Origin: an uncultured Eubacteriales bacterium
GTDB lineage: Bacteria > Bacillota > Clostridia > Lachnospirales > Lachnospiraceae
Direction: 5' to 3'
DNA length: 64,000 nucleotides
Assembly: GCA_949284175.1 (NCBI GenBank)
Contig: CASDVE010000014.1
Location: forward strand, 1-64,000
Below the pieces are notes generated by a model. That model did not search any database and was not told the DNA's origin. It saw only the letters and a program-made list of their open reading frames with translations. Shown here one piece after another: positions 1-8,336 of this stretch. Position numbers and translations under genes: made by a program. The first letter of the stretch is position 1. Every line of letters starts with the position of its first letter.

Positions 1-127
1 CTCAACGACCAAGAATGTTGGACTTTCGTCCACTGATTGAGTTCTCAATCTTTATTTCTCTTGGAATTTTCAAGGTTGTTTTATTATTCAATTATCAATG
101 CTTGTCTTTCTCTCAGACAGCTTTCTT

Positions 128-156
128 AGTATATCTAATTTCATTTCTTTTGTCAA
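128..156 (-). promoter_or_regulatory. Very strong leftward sigma-A promoter, probably of an rRNA operon
   Basis: On the minus strand there is TTGACA (151-156), a 17-nt spacer and TATACT (128-133), preceded by an A/T-rich UP-like tract (about 158-195). The transcript would run off the left edge. The leader contains CCTTGAAAATTCC, similar to the box-A-like segments seen before or between rRNA genes in Firmicutes. The promoter is read directly; the rRNA assignment is inference because no rRNA lies inside the window. Confidence 0.65.
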
Positions 157-197
157 CAACTTTTTTTATTTTTTTTATTTTCTATCATTTTTACTGA

Positions 198-620
198 TAC
201 AGGCCTCTTATAATGTACGATGAATCGAGCCATAGAAACAAGATTTTTAATCTTCCTTTTTATCAACTCTTTCAATATACAAAGTTTAAAATTCAATTTG
301 AGCAATGTAATTACTATCAATCACCAGAATACAGACTATTAACTGATATTTTTTATCATTTATAGTACTTGTATACAAATCTGAAAACTGATAAATAACA
401 TTTCCCTTTACAAATCTTCTTTTCTTCCAATATTTCTATAAAAAATATGCCGAATGTCAGCTTGACACTTACTAAGATTTCATATATTTTATAATTAGTA
501 TACATTACAAAAACATTACAGAAATATTATATATTCAAAAACAAAAGAAAAATGCACTTTGCAAATTTTTCGTATTTGCATAAAATTTAAAATTCAGTAA
601 CTCTTTAACTTTTTTATTTA
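198..620. other. AT-rich intergenic stretch with no gene seen
   Basis: About 420 bases with stops in all frames and no RBS-start pairing that I can support. It separates the leftward strong promoter from the V4R/diguanylate cyclase genes. I see no tRNA or recognisable riboswitch here. Confidence 0.6.
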
Positions 621-621
621 T

Positions 622-674
622 GCGACACAATATGTCAGACGCCATGCAGGCAGGATACTATGACAATTGCTCGC
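622..674 (+). repeat. Copy 1 of a foldable dispersed intergenic repeat (degenerate)
   Basis: GCGACACAATATGTCA (622-637) can pair with TGACAATTGCTCGC (661-674): GCG with CGC, CAAT with ATTG and TGTCA with TGACA. The flanks, ending in AACGATGAGAA, match the other copies at 2719-2891, 23966-24020 and 49637-49757. The sequence differs from the other copies but the stem is kept. The copy lies upstream of the V4R gene. Confidence 0.4.
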
Positions 675-722
675 AAACGATGAGAATATCTTTTTTGTAT
701 TGCTTATCGTTATTTATAGTAA

Positions 723-737
723 ATGGTATGATACCAT
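723..737. promoter_or_regulatory. Perfect 15-bp palindrome, possible operator over a -10
   Basis: ATGGTAT, one centre base, ATACCAT. The palindrome contains TATGAT, a plausible -10 for the downstream V4R/diguanylate cyclase pair, but no convincing -35 is seen at the right distance. A repressor site is inferred only from symmetry and position. Confidence 0.3.
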
Positions 738-771
738 AATCTCACATTCATTTACTATGCACAATAGAAAA

Positions 772-835
772 AAAGGTGGTGAACTATATACTGTAAGACT
801 TCGATTTCATGACTTCATTTATAAATTTACAGTAT
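772..835 (+). promoter_or_regulatory. Shine-Dalgarno separated from its start codon by a hairpin
   Basis: AAAGGTGGTGA (772-782) matches the ideal AAAGGAGGTGA in 10 of 11 positions but lies about 60 nt before the ATG at 844, and no good ribosome site is nearer. A perfect 9-bp inverted repeat, ATACTGTAA (788-796) and TTACAGTAT (827-835), lies between. If this folds, only about 13 nt of unpaired sequence separate the ribosome site from the start codon. Confidence 0.4.
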
Positions 836-843
836 GATGTTAT

Positions 844-1383
844 ATGTTTAATTTTTTACAAACTGAACAAGATAATTATTTTTCATGGGAAATGTTAGGT
901 GATATTGAAAACGGACGTCAAAATTTAGGTGGAGATGTGCCTGTTTTTATCTATCGCCTATTTGAATATACATTAAAAGCTGAACTAACGAAACAATTTG
1001 GTGCCAAAAAGGCAGAAGAGATCTTCCGCAATGCTGGTACAATTGCAGGGAGAGAATTTGCCACTCATATGCTGGATTTATCTCTTCCATCTTCTCAATT
1101 TTTTGAACATTTGCAAACCGTATTATCTCAACATGGAATTGGTATTTTGCGTTTTGAACAGTACCATGAAGAAACAGGGCATATTATTTTAACGATAAGC
1201 GAAGATCTCGATTGCTCTGGTCTTCCAATCACAGGAACAACTGTCTGCAATTACGATGAAGGTTTCTTAAAAGGCATTCTCGATTCTTATACAAAACATA
1301 ATTATTTTGTTCAGGAAATTGATTGTTGGGCAACGGGCTCTCGTGTTTGCCGTTTTGATGCTAAAATTGTAAACGAGGAGTAA
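844..1383 (+). CDS. V4R-domain sensor protein
   Basis: A 179-residue soluble protein whose C-terminal two thirds match the V4R (4-vinyl reductase-like) ligand-binding domain. Diagnostic features are the TVCNYDEGFLKGIL segment followed by a Cys-containing strand pair (EIDCWATGSRVCRF, around residues 157-171). The family binds small hydrophobic ligands or acts as a sensory module, and often occurs next to or fused to signalling outputs. The gene is 6 nt upstream of a diguanylate cyclase gene, so it is probably the cyclase's separate sensor subunit. An upstream in-frame stop at 835-837 rules out a longer start. The ribosome site is unusual (see 772-835). The domain call is good; ligand and partnership are inference. 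Confidence 0.75.
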   Translation: MFNFLQTEQDNYFSWEMLGDIENGRQNLGGDVPVFIYRLFEYTLKAELTKQFGAKKAEEIFRNAGTIAGREFATHMLDLSLPSSQFFEHLQTVLSQHGIGILRFEQYHEETGHIILTISEDLDCSGLPITGTTVCNYDEGFLKGILDSYTKHNYFVQEIDCWATGSRVCRFDAKIVNEE

Positions 1384-1389
1384 TATGCC

Positions 1390-2652
1390 ATGGATGAAAA
1401 AATTTTAGAGCAATTTGTCAAGGAGTTACAAAGAATTGTACAACACAAACCCTTAAGTGAGGAATTCAAATCAATGCCTCTTCCCTCACAATCGCTTGAA
1501 AATTTGAGGGATGGCTTTGAATATTTATCTACTTCTTTATTAGAAGCCTATGAATTTTCTTCTGCTATATGTCAAGGCGAACTGCAAACTCCTCTTCCAG
1601 ATCGTTACAACTTCTTTACAGGTCCATTAAAGGAATTGCACTCTGTTCTCAAACATCTCACTTGGCAAACGATCCAAGTATCCCACGGTGATTATAGTCA
1701 ACATATTGATTATCTAGGAGATTTTTCGACCTATTTCAACGCTATGATTGATCAATTACAAGAACGTGAAACTTTATTAAAAAAACAGGCGGAATCTTTG
1801 CATCAAACTCTTTCTCTATTTAAACTGATTACCAATGCTCAAGACAATTGGATTCTCGTTTTAGATATGGAAACACAAGAATTTGTTTATGCCAATGATT
1901 ACGCAAAAGCATTCTTTTTTAATCCTGAAACAAAAAGAACTTCTTGCCATAGCACTTGTCCTCTTGTTACAAAACTTAAGTCTTTTATTGGATATGAAGA
2001 AAATTTTATGTTTGAATATCAATGTTCCACTTCCAATAGCCATATCTTAGTGAAGGGATTTCCAAGTTATTGGAATAACAAAGAAACCATCGTATTTTAT
2101 TTAAAAGATATTACAGTTCAAAAACAAAAAGATGCCCTTCTTCGGGACATTGCTTATCGAGATCCTTTGACTAAAATTTATAATCGTCGATATTTTATTG
2201 AATATATGGAAAAATACTCCTTAAAAAAAGAAAATTATTCGATTGTTAATATTGATGTAGATGGATTAAAATATGTCAACGATTCCTTTGGTCATATTTT
2301 TGGGGATGATTATTTATGTACTATTGTTTCTGTTATCCAAGAAAACATTCGAGCAACCGATCTCTTTTGTCGCTTTGGTGGGGATGAATTCTTACTTCTT
2401 CTTCCAAACTGTACCGAAGAAATTGCTCATACAAAGATGGAGTATATTAATGATACTCTTAAAAATATGAAAAAACATTATCCTCTCTCTTTAAGCTATG
2501 GGATCTTATACGTTTTACGAGATAATACAATGCCTTTGAATGAAATTTTAAGCATTATTGATCAAAAAATGTATTTATACAAAAAAAAGAATAAACAACC
2601 AAGACCTACACTTTCAGAAACAAAACCGCTACTACCAAACAGGGAACCATAA
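1390..2652 (+). CDS. Diguanylate cyclase with HAMP-like, PAS and GGDEF domains
   Basis: A 420-residue cytoplasmic protein that should make cyclic di-GMP from two GTP. The N-terminal part is helical and contains a HAMP-like stretch (about 95-135). It is followed by a PAS-like domain (about 145-245) containing two close cysteines (C186, C190) and then a GGDEF domain (about 250-395). The active-site motif GGDEF is intact at 330-334. The inhibitory RxxD site (RATD, 321-324) lies exactly five residues before it, so product feedback inhibition is expected. There is no membrane segment. The gene is co-transcribed with the V4R gene and closed by a strong terminator. The cysteine pair could be a redox or metal switch, which is speculation. 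Confidence 0.9.
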   Translation: MDEKILEQFVKELQRIVQHKPLSEEFKSMPLPSQSLENLRDGFEYLSTSLLEAYEFSSAICQGELQTPLPDRYNFFTGPLKELHSVLKHLTWQTIQVSHGDYSQHIDYLGDFSTYFNAMIDQLQERETLLKKQAESLHQTLSLFKLITNAQDNWILVLDMETQEFVYANDYAKAFFFNPETKRTSCHSTCPLVTKLKSFIGYEENFMFEYQCSTSNSHILVKGFPSYWNNKETIVFYLKDITVQKQKDALLRDIAYRDPLTKIYNRRYFIEYMEKYSLKKENYSIVNIDVDGLKYVNDSFGHIFGDDYLCTIVSVIQENIRATDLFCRFGGDEFLLLLPNCTEEIAHTKMEYINDTLKNMKKHYPLSLSYGILYVLRDNTMPLNEILSIIDQKMYLYKKKNKQPRPTLSETKPLLPNREP

Positions 2653-2654
2653 AC

Positions 2655-2712
2655 AAAAATACACCTCCTAATCTTGGATATATTCTATCTAAGATCTGGA
2701 GGTGTATTTTTA
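2655..2712 (+). terminator. Terminator of the V4R/diguanylate cyclase operon
   Basis: AAAAATACACCTCC (2655-2668) pairs perfectly with GGAGGTGTATTTTT (2698-2711), and an inner ATCTT/AAGAT arm extends the stem. A T-rich tail follows, directly after the cyclase stop. Confidence 0.85.
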
Positions 2713-2718
2713 TTTGTG

Positions 2719-2891
2719 TAGAAGGCATAAGTCAAGCGGAAATGCTTGCATTTCTATTTTACGCGAAGGCAACGAGTCAGAAACTATATTTGCATAAGTT
2801 TATGACGACTGCCCGCGAACATTTATAATGATGGCGCCACCCACAAACGTCAGAAGTTCGCAAAGCGTGTTTCTCATCGTTTAGCCTTCTA
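2719..2891. repeat. Copy 2 of the dispersed intergenic repeat, with terminal inverted repeats
   Basis: This 173-bp element is bounded by TAGAAGGC (2719-2726) and GCCTTCTA (2884-2891). Its core (about 2760-2818) can fold through GCG/CGC, GGC/GCC, AGTC/GACT and an inner AAACT/AGTTT stem. A second hairpin at 2852-2874 has the CGC-AAA-GCG tip. The core shares about 15 aligned bases with the copy at 49637-49757 (CAACGAGTCA is identical). The outer 14 bases GAAGGCATAAGTCA recur inverted at about 25178-25192. Confidence 0.6.
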
Positions 2892-2894
2892 TTT

Positions 2895-4547
2895 TTATTG
2901 GAATATAGCCATCATTGGTGGAATAAGCTGTTTCTTTCTTGATACAACACCTTCAAGAATAACAGAATTTTCTCCTGGCTCTTTGCCAAAAGCAGAACGA
3001 ATGGTATCTTTTGCTTTTTCTCCAACAAAAATTAAGTTTGTAGATTCTTCTAAAATATTTGTCAACATAAAGAATAACATCTCTACGCCATATTTTTGTA
3101 AAGATTCTTCCATATATGGAAGGAGTACCGCTTTGATTTCCTCAAGCTCTTCATCTGTCATAGCAGTAATCTGACCAACGCCAAAGTTTGTATCCCCACC
3201 AACGAATTTTTTATAATCCTGATGGAAAATTTCTTTTGGTGTCTTATCTTTTAAATTACTTCCTGCTTTGAACATCTTTTTCGCATATTCTTCCACATTG
3301 ATACCTACAATTTTAGCCAATTCTTCTGCTGTGGCTTTATCAACTGCTGTGCAAGTTGGAGAACGATACATCAAAGTATCAGAAATAATTGCGGAACAAA
3401 GAAGCCCTGCAATATGTGGTTCAATCTCCACACCATTTTCACGATACATTTGTGTTACAATGGTACAAGTACAACCAACAGGCTGATTTCTAAAGTATAC
3501 AGGTCCCATTGTTTCAAGACTTCCAATTCTATGGTGATCGATAATCTCTAAAATTTCTGCTGTTTCATATCCGTCCACCGCTTGAGAACGTTCATTATGA
3601 TCCACTAAAATCAATTTGTTGCTTTCCATAGAAATGAGAGAACGTCTTGAGATCATACCAAAGTATTCTCCATTCTGATCGATAACAGGAAATTCATGGA
3701 AGCGTTTCTCTGCCATAATTCCTTGAATATCTTCTGTAAAATCTGTTAATTTAAAAGAAACGAGATTTTCCTTTGTCATAAAGTATCCAATTGGCATACT
3801 GTGGTTGACAAGTCTTGCTACGGTATAAGTATCATATGGTGTGACAATAATAGAACAATCTTTTTCTTCTGCTAATTTTTGAATCGTATGAGATACTTTT
3901 GTTCCCATACAAACAATCAAGCATTTTGCTCCCATTTCAATGGCACAAAGCTGAGATTCATAGCGGTTTCCTAAAATAACAATATCGCCAGCATCAATAT
4001 ATTGTTCCATAACATCCGGATTAGCTGCTGCAATGATAACTTTTCCTGCATCATAAATGCGATTAATATCTCCAACAATCATTTCTCCATTTAATGTTTC
4101 TACAATATTTTTATATGGAGTTTTCGCTTTGGAAATAATAGCACTATCATATACATCCATATCAGATGTTGCGATATCACTAATTGTAATCACACCTTCT
4201 AATGTTTTATCTTCACGAATCACTGGAAGAGTGACAATTTTTTCTCCTCTTAAGTAGTCCCAAGCCTTTTTTAAAGACATATCACTTGTGATTCCTTGTG
4301 TTTCACGAATATAGATGTCTTTTACTTGTGGACGCACATCTGGAATATATTTTGGTGCTTTTACATTAAAATAATCTAATACAAATTGTGTTTCACTATT
4401 GATCTGTCCTGCACGACTTGCTTCATATTGTTGTTCTGGTGACAATTTATTTTTTAAGTTGGCATATGCAATTGCAGAACAGATAGAATCGGTATCTGGA
4501 TTTTTATGACCGATTACAAAAATCTTGTTTTGGTTTTTTTTAATCAT
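2895..4547 (-). CDS. ppaC: Manganese-dependent family II inorganic pyrophosphatase with CBS/DRTGG insert
   Basis: Hydrolyses pyrophosphate to phosphate in the cytoplasm, pulling biosynthetic reactions forward. The DHH-family metal motifs are visible: GHKNPDTDS near the N-terminus, DHHRIG, SDTLM, and the C-terminal signature SRKKQ of the DHHA2 domain. At about 550 residues it is far longer than the roughly 310-residue plain enzyme. The extra middle part (about 65-300) carries two CBS domains around a DRTGG domain, which in this subfamily bind adenine nucleotides and tune activity. I chose ATG 4547 because AAGGA lies 5 nt before it; an ATG 24 nt upstream has a poorer ribosome site. The gene has its own promoter at 4586-4614 and stands as a single gene. 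Confidence 0.92.
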   Translation of the reverse strand: MIKKNQNKIFVIGHKNPDTDSICSAIAYANLKNKLSPEQQYEASRAGQINSETQFVLDYFNVKAPKYIPDVRPQVKDIYIRETQGITSDMSLKKAWDYLRGEKIVTLPVIREDKTLEGVITISDIATSDMDVYDSAIISKAKTPYKNIVETLNGEMIVGDINRIYDAGKVIIAAANPDVMEQYIDAGDIVILGNRYESQLCAIEMGAKCLIVCMGTKVSHTIQKLAEEKDCSIIVTPYDTYTVARLVNHSMPIGYFMTKENLVSFKLTDFTEDIQGIMAEKRFHEFPVIDQNGEYFGMISRRSLISMESNKLILVDHNERSQAVDGYETAEILEIIDHHRIGSLETMGPVYFRNQPVGCTCTIVTQMYRENGVEIEPHIAGLLCSAIISDTLMYRSPTCTAVDKATAEELAKIVGINVEEYAKKMFKAGSNLKDKTPKEIFHQDYKKFVGGDTNFGVGQITAMTDEELEEIKAVLLPYMEESLQKYGVEMLFFMLTNILEESTNLIFVGEKAKDTIRSAFGKEPGENSVILEGVVSRKKQLIPPMMAIFQ

Positions 4548-4585
4548 ATGTTTCCTTCTTTCTAAAATCATTCTCCGCTTTTATC

Positions 4586-4614
4586 ATATTATCATAAAGA
4601 ATTTTTATTGAAAA
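4586..4614 (-). promoter_or_regulatory. Promoter of ppaC
   Basis: TTTTCA (4609-4614), 17-nt spacer, TAATAT (4586-4591) with an upstream TGA, i.e. an extended -10. It lies 40 nt before the chosen ppaC start. Confidence 0.5.
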
Positions 4615-4677
4615 GATCTTTTTTCATTTTCTCTGACCCAATGGGTAGGAAATTATCACTTTTAGAAGTTTCAACAT

Positions 4678-5826
4678 TTATCGTATTAATTTTAATGTAT
4701 GAATATCCGTAGCGTAGCTCATAGCATGATATAGCATCAGCATATCCGTTATCTTATATTGTTTTACATAATCACTAATTCCCATATTAAAGTAACGTAA
4801 ATCGATCAAATGTACCTCTTCAAAATGACTTGCTATAAAAGGTGCAAAACTATGGGCATAGGAATCCTTTACAATTAATAATTTTTTCCCATTTTTTACC
4901 TTTTTATTCCGAATCACCGTTAAAGCATGGTTGCCATCTAAAAATGCACTGTATTTATCTTTTTTCTTTAAATAACTTCTTTCATAGAGAGAGTTGGACT
5001 TTTTTTGTCCCATATCATAGACCACTTCATACTTCTCTCCTGATTTTCGCGTCCAAAATTGAATGGCATCCTTTTTTGTTACTTGGTTAACCTTAGAATA
5101 CACCGTACCTAAAAATTCTTTTGATACATTCTCTTTTTTCCACTGGTTCATAGGGATGGGCTTGATTCCCACACTGTTTGCCCATTCTGTATAGGCATAG
5201 TACGCTCCTAGCGTTGTCCAGTGATGATCTGTTCTATAATAAATATATTCATTTTTCTTTTTCTTCATAATCGGACGTAAATCCACAAATGTTCCCTTTT
5301 TTGCTGATTTTTTCAAATCATTTAAAATATCTTCTTGGGGATCTTCTGGAGCAAAACTTGGCAACTTATCCCTTAAAATATAAGAGGCTGTCGGTGCAAA
5401 CATAACACGCACATGATCCTTTCCCAATAATTTGGTGTAAGTATTGGTCACCTCTTTTATTCGACTCACATTTTTCTTATATTGTTTTGGATCCAACTCG
5501 TCTTTTGTATGTTTTTCTATCAAATAACCATCTTTAGCAAAATAAACCCCATTGATTTCTTTTTTTCCAAGTGCCTTATCACTATTGGTTTTTAATGTAA
5601 TCCACTGATCTCTTCCAATAAATTGATCGGATAAATACGATTCGTATTCCTCTCCAAACGTTCCATTTAACAGTGACTTTACCGAAAATCTTGGCTTCTT
5701 TTGCAATATCCGATTTTCATTTTGAGAAAACTCTTTATCCGGATAGAGTTGATTGCCGATGGCAAGTCCAAATAATAAAACACTAAAGATTCCAACTGTT
5801 ATCTTATTCCGAATCTCTTTTTTCAT
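4678..5826 (-). CDS. DHHW-family AlgX/AlgJ-like protein for envelope O-acetylation
   Basis: A 382-residue protein with an N-terminal signal anchor (about 9-26), so most of it is outside the membrane. It carries TDHHWTTLGAY (around residue 200), the Asp-His-His-Trp signature of the DHHW/AlgX-like SGNH-fold family. A likely Ser-Asp element occurs later as IVKDSYAHS. Relatives of AlgX and AlgJ transfer acetyl groups, supplied through an MBOAT partner, to extracellular polysaccharide. The MBOAT gene is immediately upstream (37-nt gap) and the two form the usual pair. The substrate polymer (peptidoglycan, teichoic acid or another glycan) cannot be told from sequence. It is the last gene of the ECF sigma operon. 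Confidence 0.82.
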   Translation of the reverse strand: MKKEIRNKITVGIFSVLLFGLAIGNQLYPDKEFSQNENRILQKKPRFSVKSLLNGTFGEEYESYLSDQFIGRDQWITLKTNSDKALGKKEINGVYFAKDGYLIEKHTKDELDPKQYKKNVSRIKEVTNTYTKLLGKDHVRVMFAPTASYILRDKLPSFAPEDPQEDILNDLKKSAKKGTFVDLRPIMKKKKNEYIYYRTDHHWTTLGAYYAYTEWANSVGIKPIPMNQWKKENVSKEFLGTVYSKVNQVTKKDAIQFWTRKSGEKYEVVYDMGQKKSNSLYERSYLKKKDKYSAFLDGNHALTVIRNKKVKNGKKLLIVKDSYAHSFAPFIASHFEEVHLIDLRYFNMGISDYVKQYKITDMLMLYHAMSYATDIHTLKLIR

Positions 5827-5863
5827 AGCTCACTTCCTCTTTTCCATTCCAACAATGTTTTCT

Positions 5864-7237
5864 TTAAAATCTAAAATATAAAAATGGGTTATAGGTTGCA
5901 TCCACCAAATAAGCAACGGATAATACAAACACAAGAACAAAGAATACCTGTTCCACTAAAAATAGGATGTTAGAATCTTCTCCCACTTTTCTTTTTATCC
6001 ACTGCCATGCTTTCTTCGGATAACTGGTACATCCAATGATTAAGAGAACAAAAAGCATTCCATAGGAAATAAGTTGATAGAAGTCATTTTGTGTGAACCA
6101 TCCATTGTCACTGCGTCCAAACATACTCTTTAAAAAAATTCCAATCTTCTTCTCATCTTCAATGGCAAAGATTGCCCATCCAATCCAGATAAGCAAAATT
6201 CCATAGAGATGTCGAATCACTTTTGGTGCTTTTTCTAAATAGTTTCCATAAAATAATTTTTCTAGAATTAATAGGACTCCAAAATAAATTCCCCAATACA
6301 TAAAATTCAAGCTGGCTCCATGCCAAATCCCTGTAAGCAACCAAACAATGGCAATATTTCGAATTTGTTTTTTTATCCCCTGTCTATTGCCTCCAAGGGG
6401 GATATACACATATTCTCGAAACCACGTGCCAAGGGTCATATGCCATCTTCTCCAAAAATCTGTCATACTAGTTGCTTCATAAGGGTAATGAAAATTTTCT
6501 GGAAAATGAAATCCAAATAGCTTTCCAAGACCAATTGCCATATCTGAGTACCCTGAAAAATCAAAATAAATTTGAAAAGCAAACGCACTCATTCCAATCC
6601 AAGCACCAAAAACGGAAAGCTCTCCTCCGATTTGCACTTGATAATGTTCCCACAAACTTCCAATCTGGTTGGCAAGCAATACTTTTTTTCCCAATCCCAT
6701 CAAAAATTGTCGAATCCCTTCAGCTATCATTCCATTGGTAACTGTTCTATGGCTTAATTCCTTTGCAACGGTTTCATAGCGAACGATGGGACCTGCAATC
6801 AATTGTGGAAATAATGTCACATAAGTTCCAAAATCAATGATATTCTTTTGTACCTCCACTTTCCTACGGTATACATCAATGGTATAGGACATAGTTTGAA
6901 AGGTATAAAAAGAAATTCCAATGGGAAGGGGTAAATCAAGCCCTGAATATTTAAAGAAACCAAGCAAGCCTAAGTTAACAACAATCGAAACTAGCAGTGC
7001 TATTTGTGCCGGTTTTTTCTTCCCCTCATTTAAAAATTTATCAACTAAAATTCCATTTGTATAATCTAAAACCGTTGAAAATAACATCAACGTGATATAG
7101 ATTGGTTCTCCCCACGCATAAAAAATTAAGCTCATAAAAAATAGCACCAAATTTTTTCCCTTCTTTGGTGCTATCAAATAAAGCAATAAAACAGCTGGTA
7201 AGAACAAAAATAAAAATAAAAGACTACTGAATACCAT
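5864..7237 (-). CDS. MBOAT-family membrane O-acyltransferase (AlgI/DltB type)
   Basis: A polytopic membrane protein of 457 residues with about ten hydrophobic segments. It contains the family's conserved region: YFDFSGYSDMAIG, FWRRWHMTLG and LTGIWHGASLNF with the catalytic His. It is predicted to move an acyl, most likely acetyl, group across the membrane to the DHHW partner encoded next. I chose ATG 7237 over the adjoining GTG 7240 because AGGAGGAA ends 3-5 nt before. The start overlaps the end of the preceding probable anti-sigma gene by 14 nt, implying translational coupling. It could instead be a DltB relative, but no dltA, dltC or dltD genes are near. Confidence 0.88.
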   Translation of the reverse strand: MVFSSLLFLFLFLPAVLLLYLIAPKKGKNLVLFFMSLIFYAWGEPIYITLMLFSTVLDYTNGILVDKFLNEGKKKPAQIALLVSIVVNLGLLGFFKYSGLDLPLPIGISFYTFQTMSYTIDVYRRKVEVQKNIIDFGTYVTLFPQLIAGPIVRYETVAKELSHRTVTNGMIAEGIRQFLMGLGKKVLLANQIGSLWEHYQVQIGGELSVFGAWIGMSAFAFQIYFDFSGYSDMAIGLGKLFGFHFPENFHYPYEATSMTDFWRRWHMTLGTWFREYVYIPLGGNRQGIKKQIRNIAIVWLLTGIWHGASLNFMYWGIYFGVLLILEKLFYGNYLEKAPKVIRHLYGILLIWIGWAIFAIEDEKKIGIFLKSMFGRSDNGWFTQNDFYQLISYGMLFVLLIIGCTSYPKKAWQWIKRKVGEDSNILFLVEQVFFVLVFVLSVAYLVDATYNPFLYFRF

Positions 7238-7736
7238 CACTTCCTCCTACAATCACAAAAGTTCCATCCCCCATTTTTTCCACAGTAAGCAATACTTTTT
7301 TCCCTTTCTCTAATGAAATGGTAAGCCATGTTGGATCAAATGTCAGCTGTACACTTTCTCCTTTTTCAAATGGCAAAGCCTCTTGTTCCACGCTAACCCT
7401 AGCCGTTCCTACGGAACCATCGATGAAAACTTCTTGAATGACCCCTTGTATTTCTATTGTCATTCCACTTTCCTTTGGAATGGCTCTTCTATCATTTATT
7501 CTCACCTCTTGTTTGGTATCCTCTGTTATAGAAACTTCCGATATAAGAGAACGTTCCTCTTGTCCTTGTTTCATAGAAAGGATTCCAATTCCAACCATAA
7601 AAACCGCCATAACAATGGTTCCACTCATGAGAAATTGCTTTTTATGATAGAGGGATGCTTTCTTTTGTTTCATCTTTTGCTCTTCCCGTTTTGCCTTTTC
7701 ATAAATTTCACGAATGAATGTTTCATTGTCCTTCAT
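7224..7736 (-). CDS. Probable membrane-anchored anti-sigma factor
   Basis: A 170-residue protein with a charged, Lys/Glu-rich cytoplasmic N-terminus (about 1-33), one membrane helix (about 35-55) and an extracellular domain of about 110 residues that looks all-beta. I recognise no named family. The role is inferred from position: its start overlaps the end of an ECF sigma gene by 14 nt, the standard arrangement for a cognate anti-sigma factor, and the topology is right. It shows no clear ZAS zinc motif and is shorter than RsiV (about 285 residues). AAAGGAG lies 7 nt before the start. It would hold the sigma factor at the membrane until an envelope signal arrives. Confidence 0.6.
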   Translation of the reverse strand: MKDNETFIREIYEKAKREEQKMKQKKASLYHKKQFLMSGTIVMAVFMVGIGILSMKQGQEERSLISEVSITEDTKQEVRINDRRAIPKESGMTIEIQGVIQEVFIDGSVGTARVSVEQEALPFEKGESVQLTFDPTWLTISLEKGKKVLLTVEKMGDGTFVIVGGSDGIQ

Positions 7737-8262
7737 GGAATTTCTCCTTTAACGCTTTTCTTGCACGATACAGTGATACCTTCACTTGCGGGATGGTCTT
7801 ATGCAGAATTTTTGCCGTTTCTTTATAAGAAAATCCCTCCAAATCAACTAATAGAATCAAAATCTGATACTCCGCTTTTAACATCTGAATAGCGTTTCTT
7901 AGTTGTTCTTTTTCTTCCTTCCAGATAACTTCATTCAAAAGCCCTTCGTCTATTTGTTCTTGCTTTAACATATCAAAGTCCATCATAGGCAACATGTTTT
8001 TTTGTTTTCTTATATAGTCCACCGCCTTATTTCTCGCAATGGTATATAAGTAAGTTTTAAAACGATACTGAAAATGATACCGATCTTTCTTCAAATAAAT
8101 ATCAACAAATACATCTTGAGCCAGATCTTCTGCCATATGAATATCTGATACATAGCGATGAATAAAATAGATCAAATGATCTTTGTTGGCGAGTACAAGT
8201 TCTTCAAATCCCTTTATATCTCCATCAAGAAAACGCTGATATTGTTGCTCATCAGAATTCAT
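7723..8262 (-). CDS. ECF-type RNA polymerase sigma factor
   Basis: A 179-residue sigma-70 family protein with only regions 2 and 4. Region 2 is seen as HMAEDLAQDVFVDIY followed by FKTYLYTIARNKAVDYIRK (about 42-95). Region 4 is seen as LEGFSYKETAKILHKT with a following recognition helix (about 138-172). It has no region 1 or 3, which is typical of extracytoplasmic-function factors. It heads a four-gene operon with its probable anti-sigma factor, MBOAT acyltransferase and DHHW protein, so its regulon very likely includes cell-surface acetylation. AGGAGGAA precedes the start. I could not recognise a classic ECF self-promoter upstream, only a sigma-A type one. Confidence 0.92.
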   Translation of the reverse strand: MNSDEQQYQRFLDGDIKGFEELVLANKDHLIYFIHRYVSDIHMAEDLAQDVFVDIYLKKDRYHFQYRFKTYLYTIARNKAVDYIRKQKNMLPMMDFDMLKQEQIDEGLLNEVIWKEEKEQLRNAIQMLKAEYQILILLVDLEGFSYKETAKILHKTIPQVKVSLYRARKALKEKFHEGQ

Positions 8263-8336
8263 AGAAAAACTTCCTCCTGTATCCTTTTTTAAACTATGAG
8301 AAACACTTTTCTCTCATTAAGAAAAACTTCTCATCC

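Noticed and set aside
15-197. Open frame of 60 codons at the left edge, plus strand
   Set aside because: It is opposite to the strong leftward promoter, is Phe/Leu/Ile-rich from AT-rich DNA and has no ribosome site.
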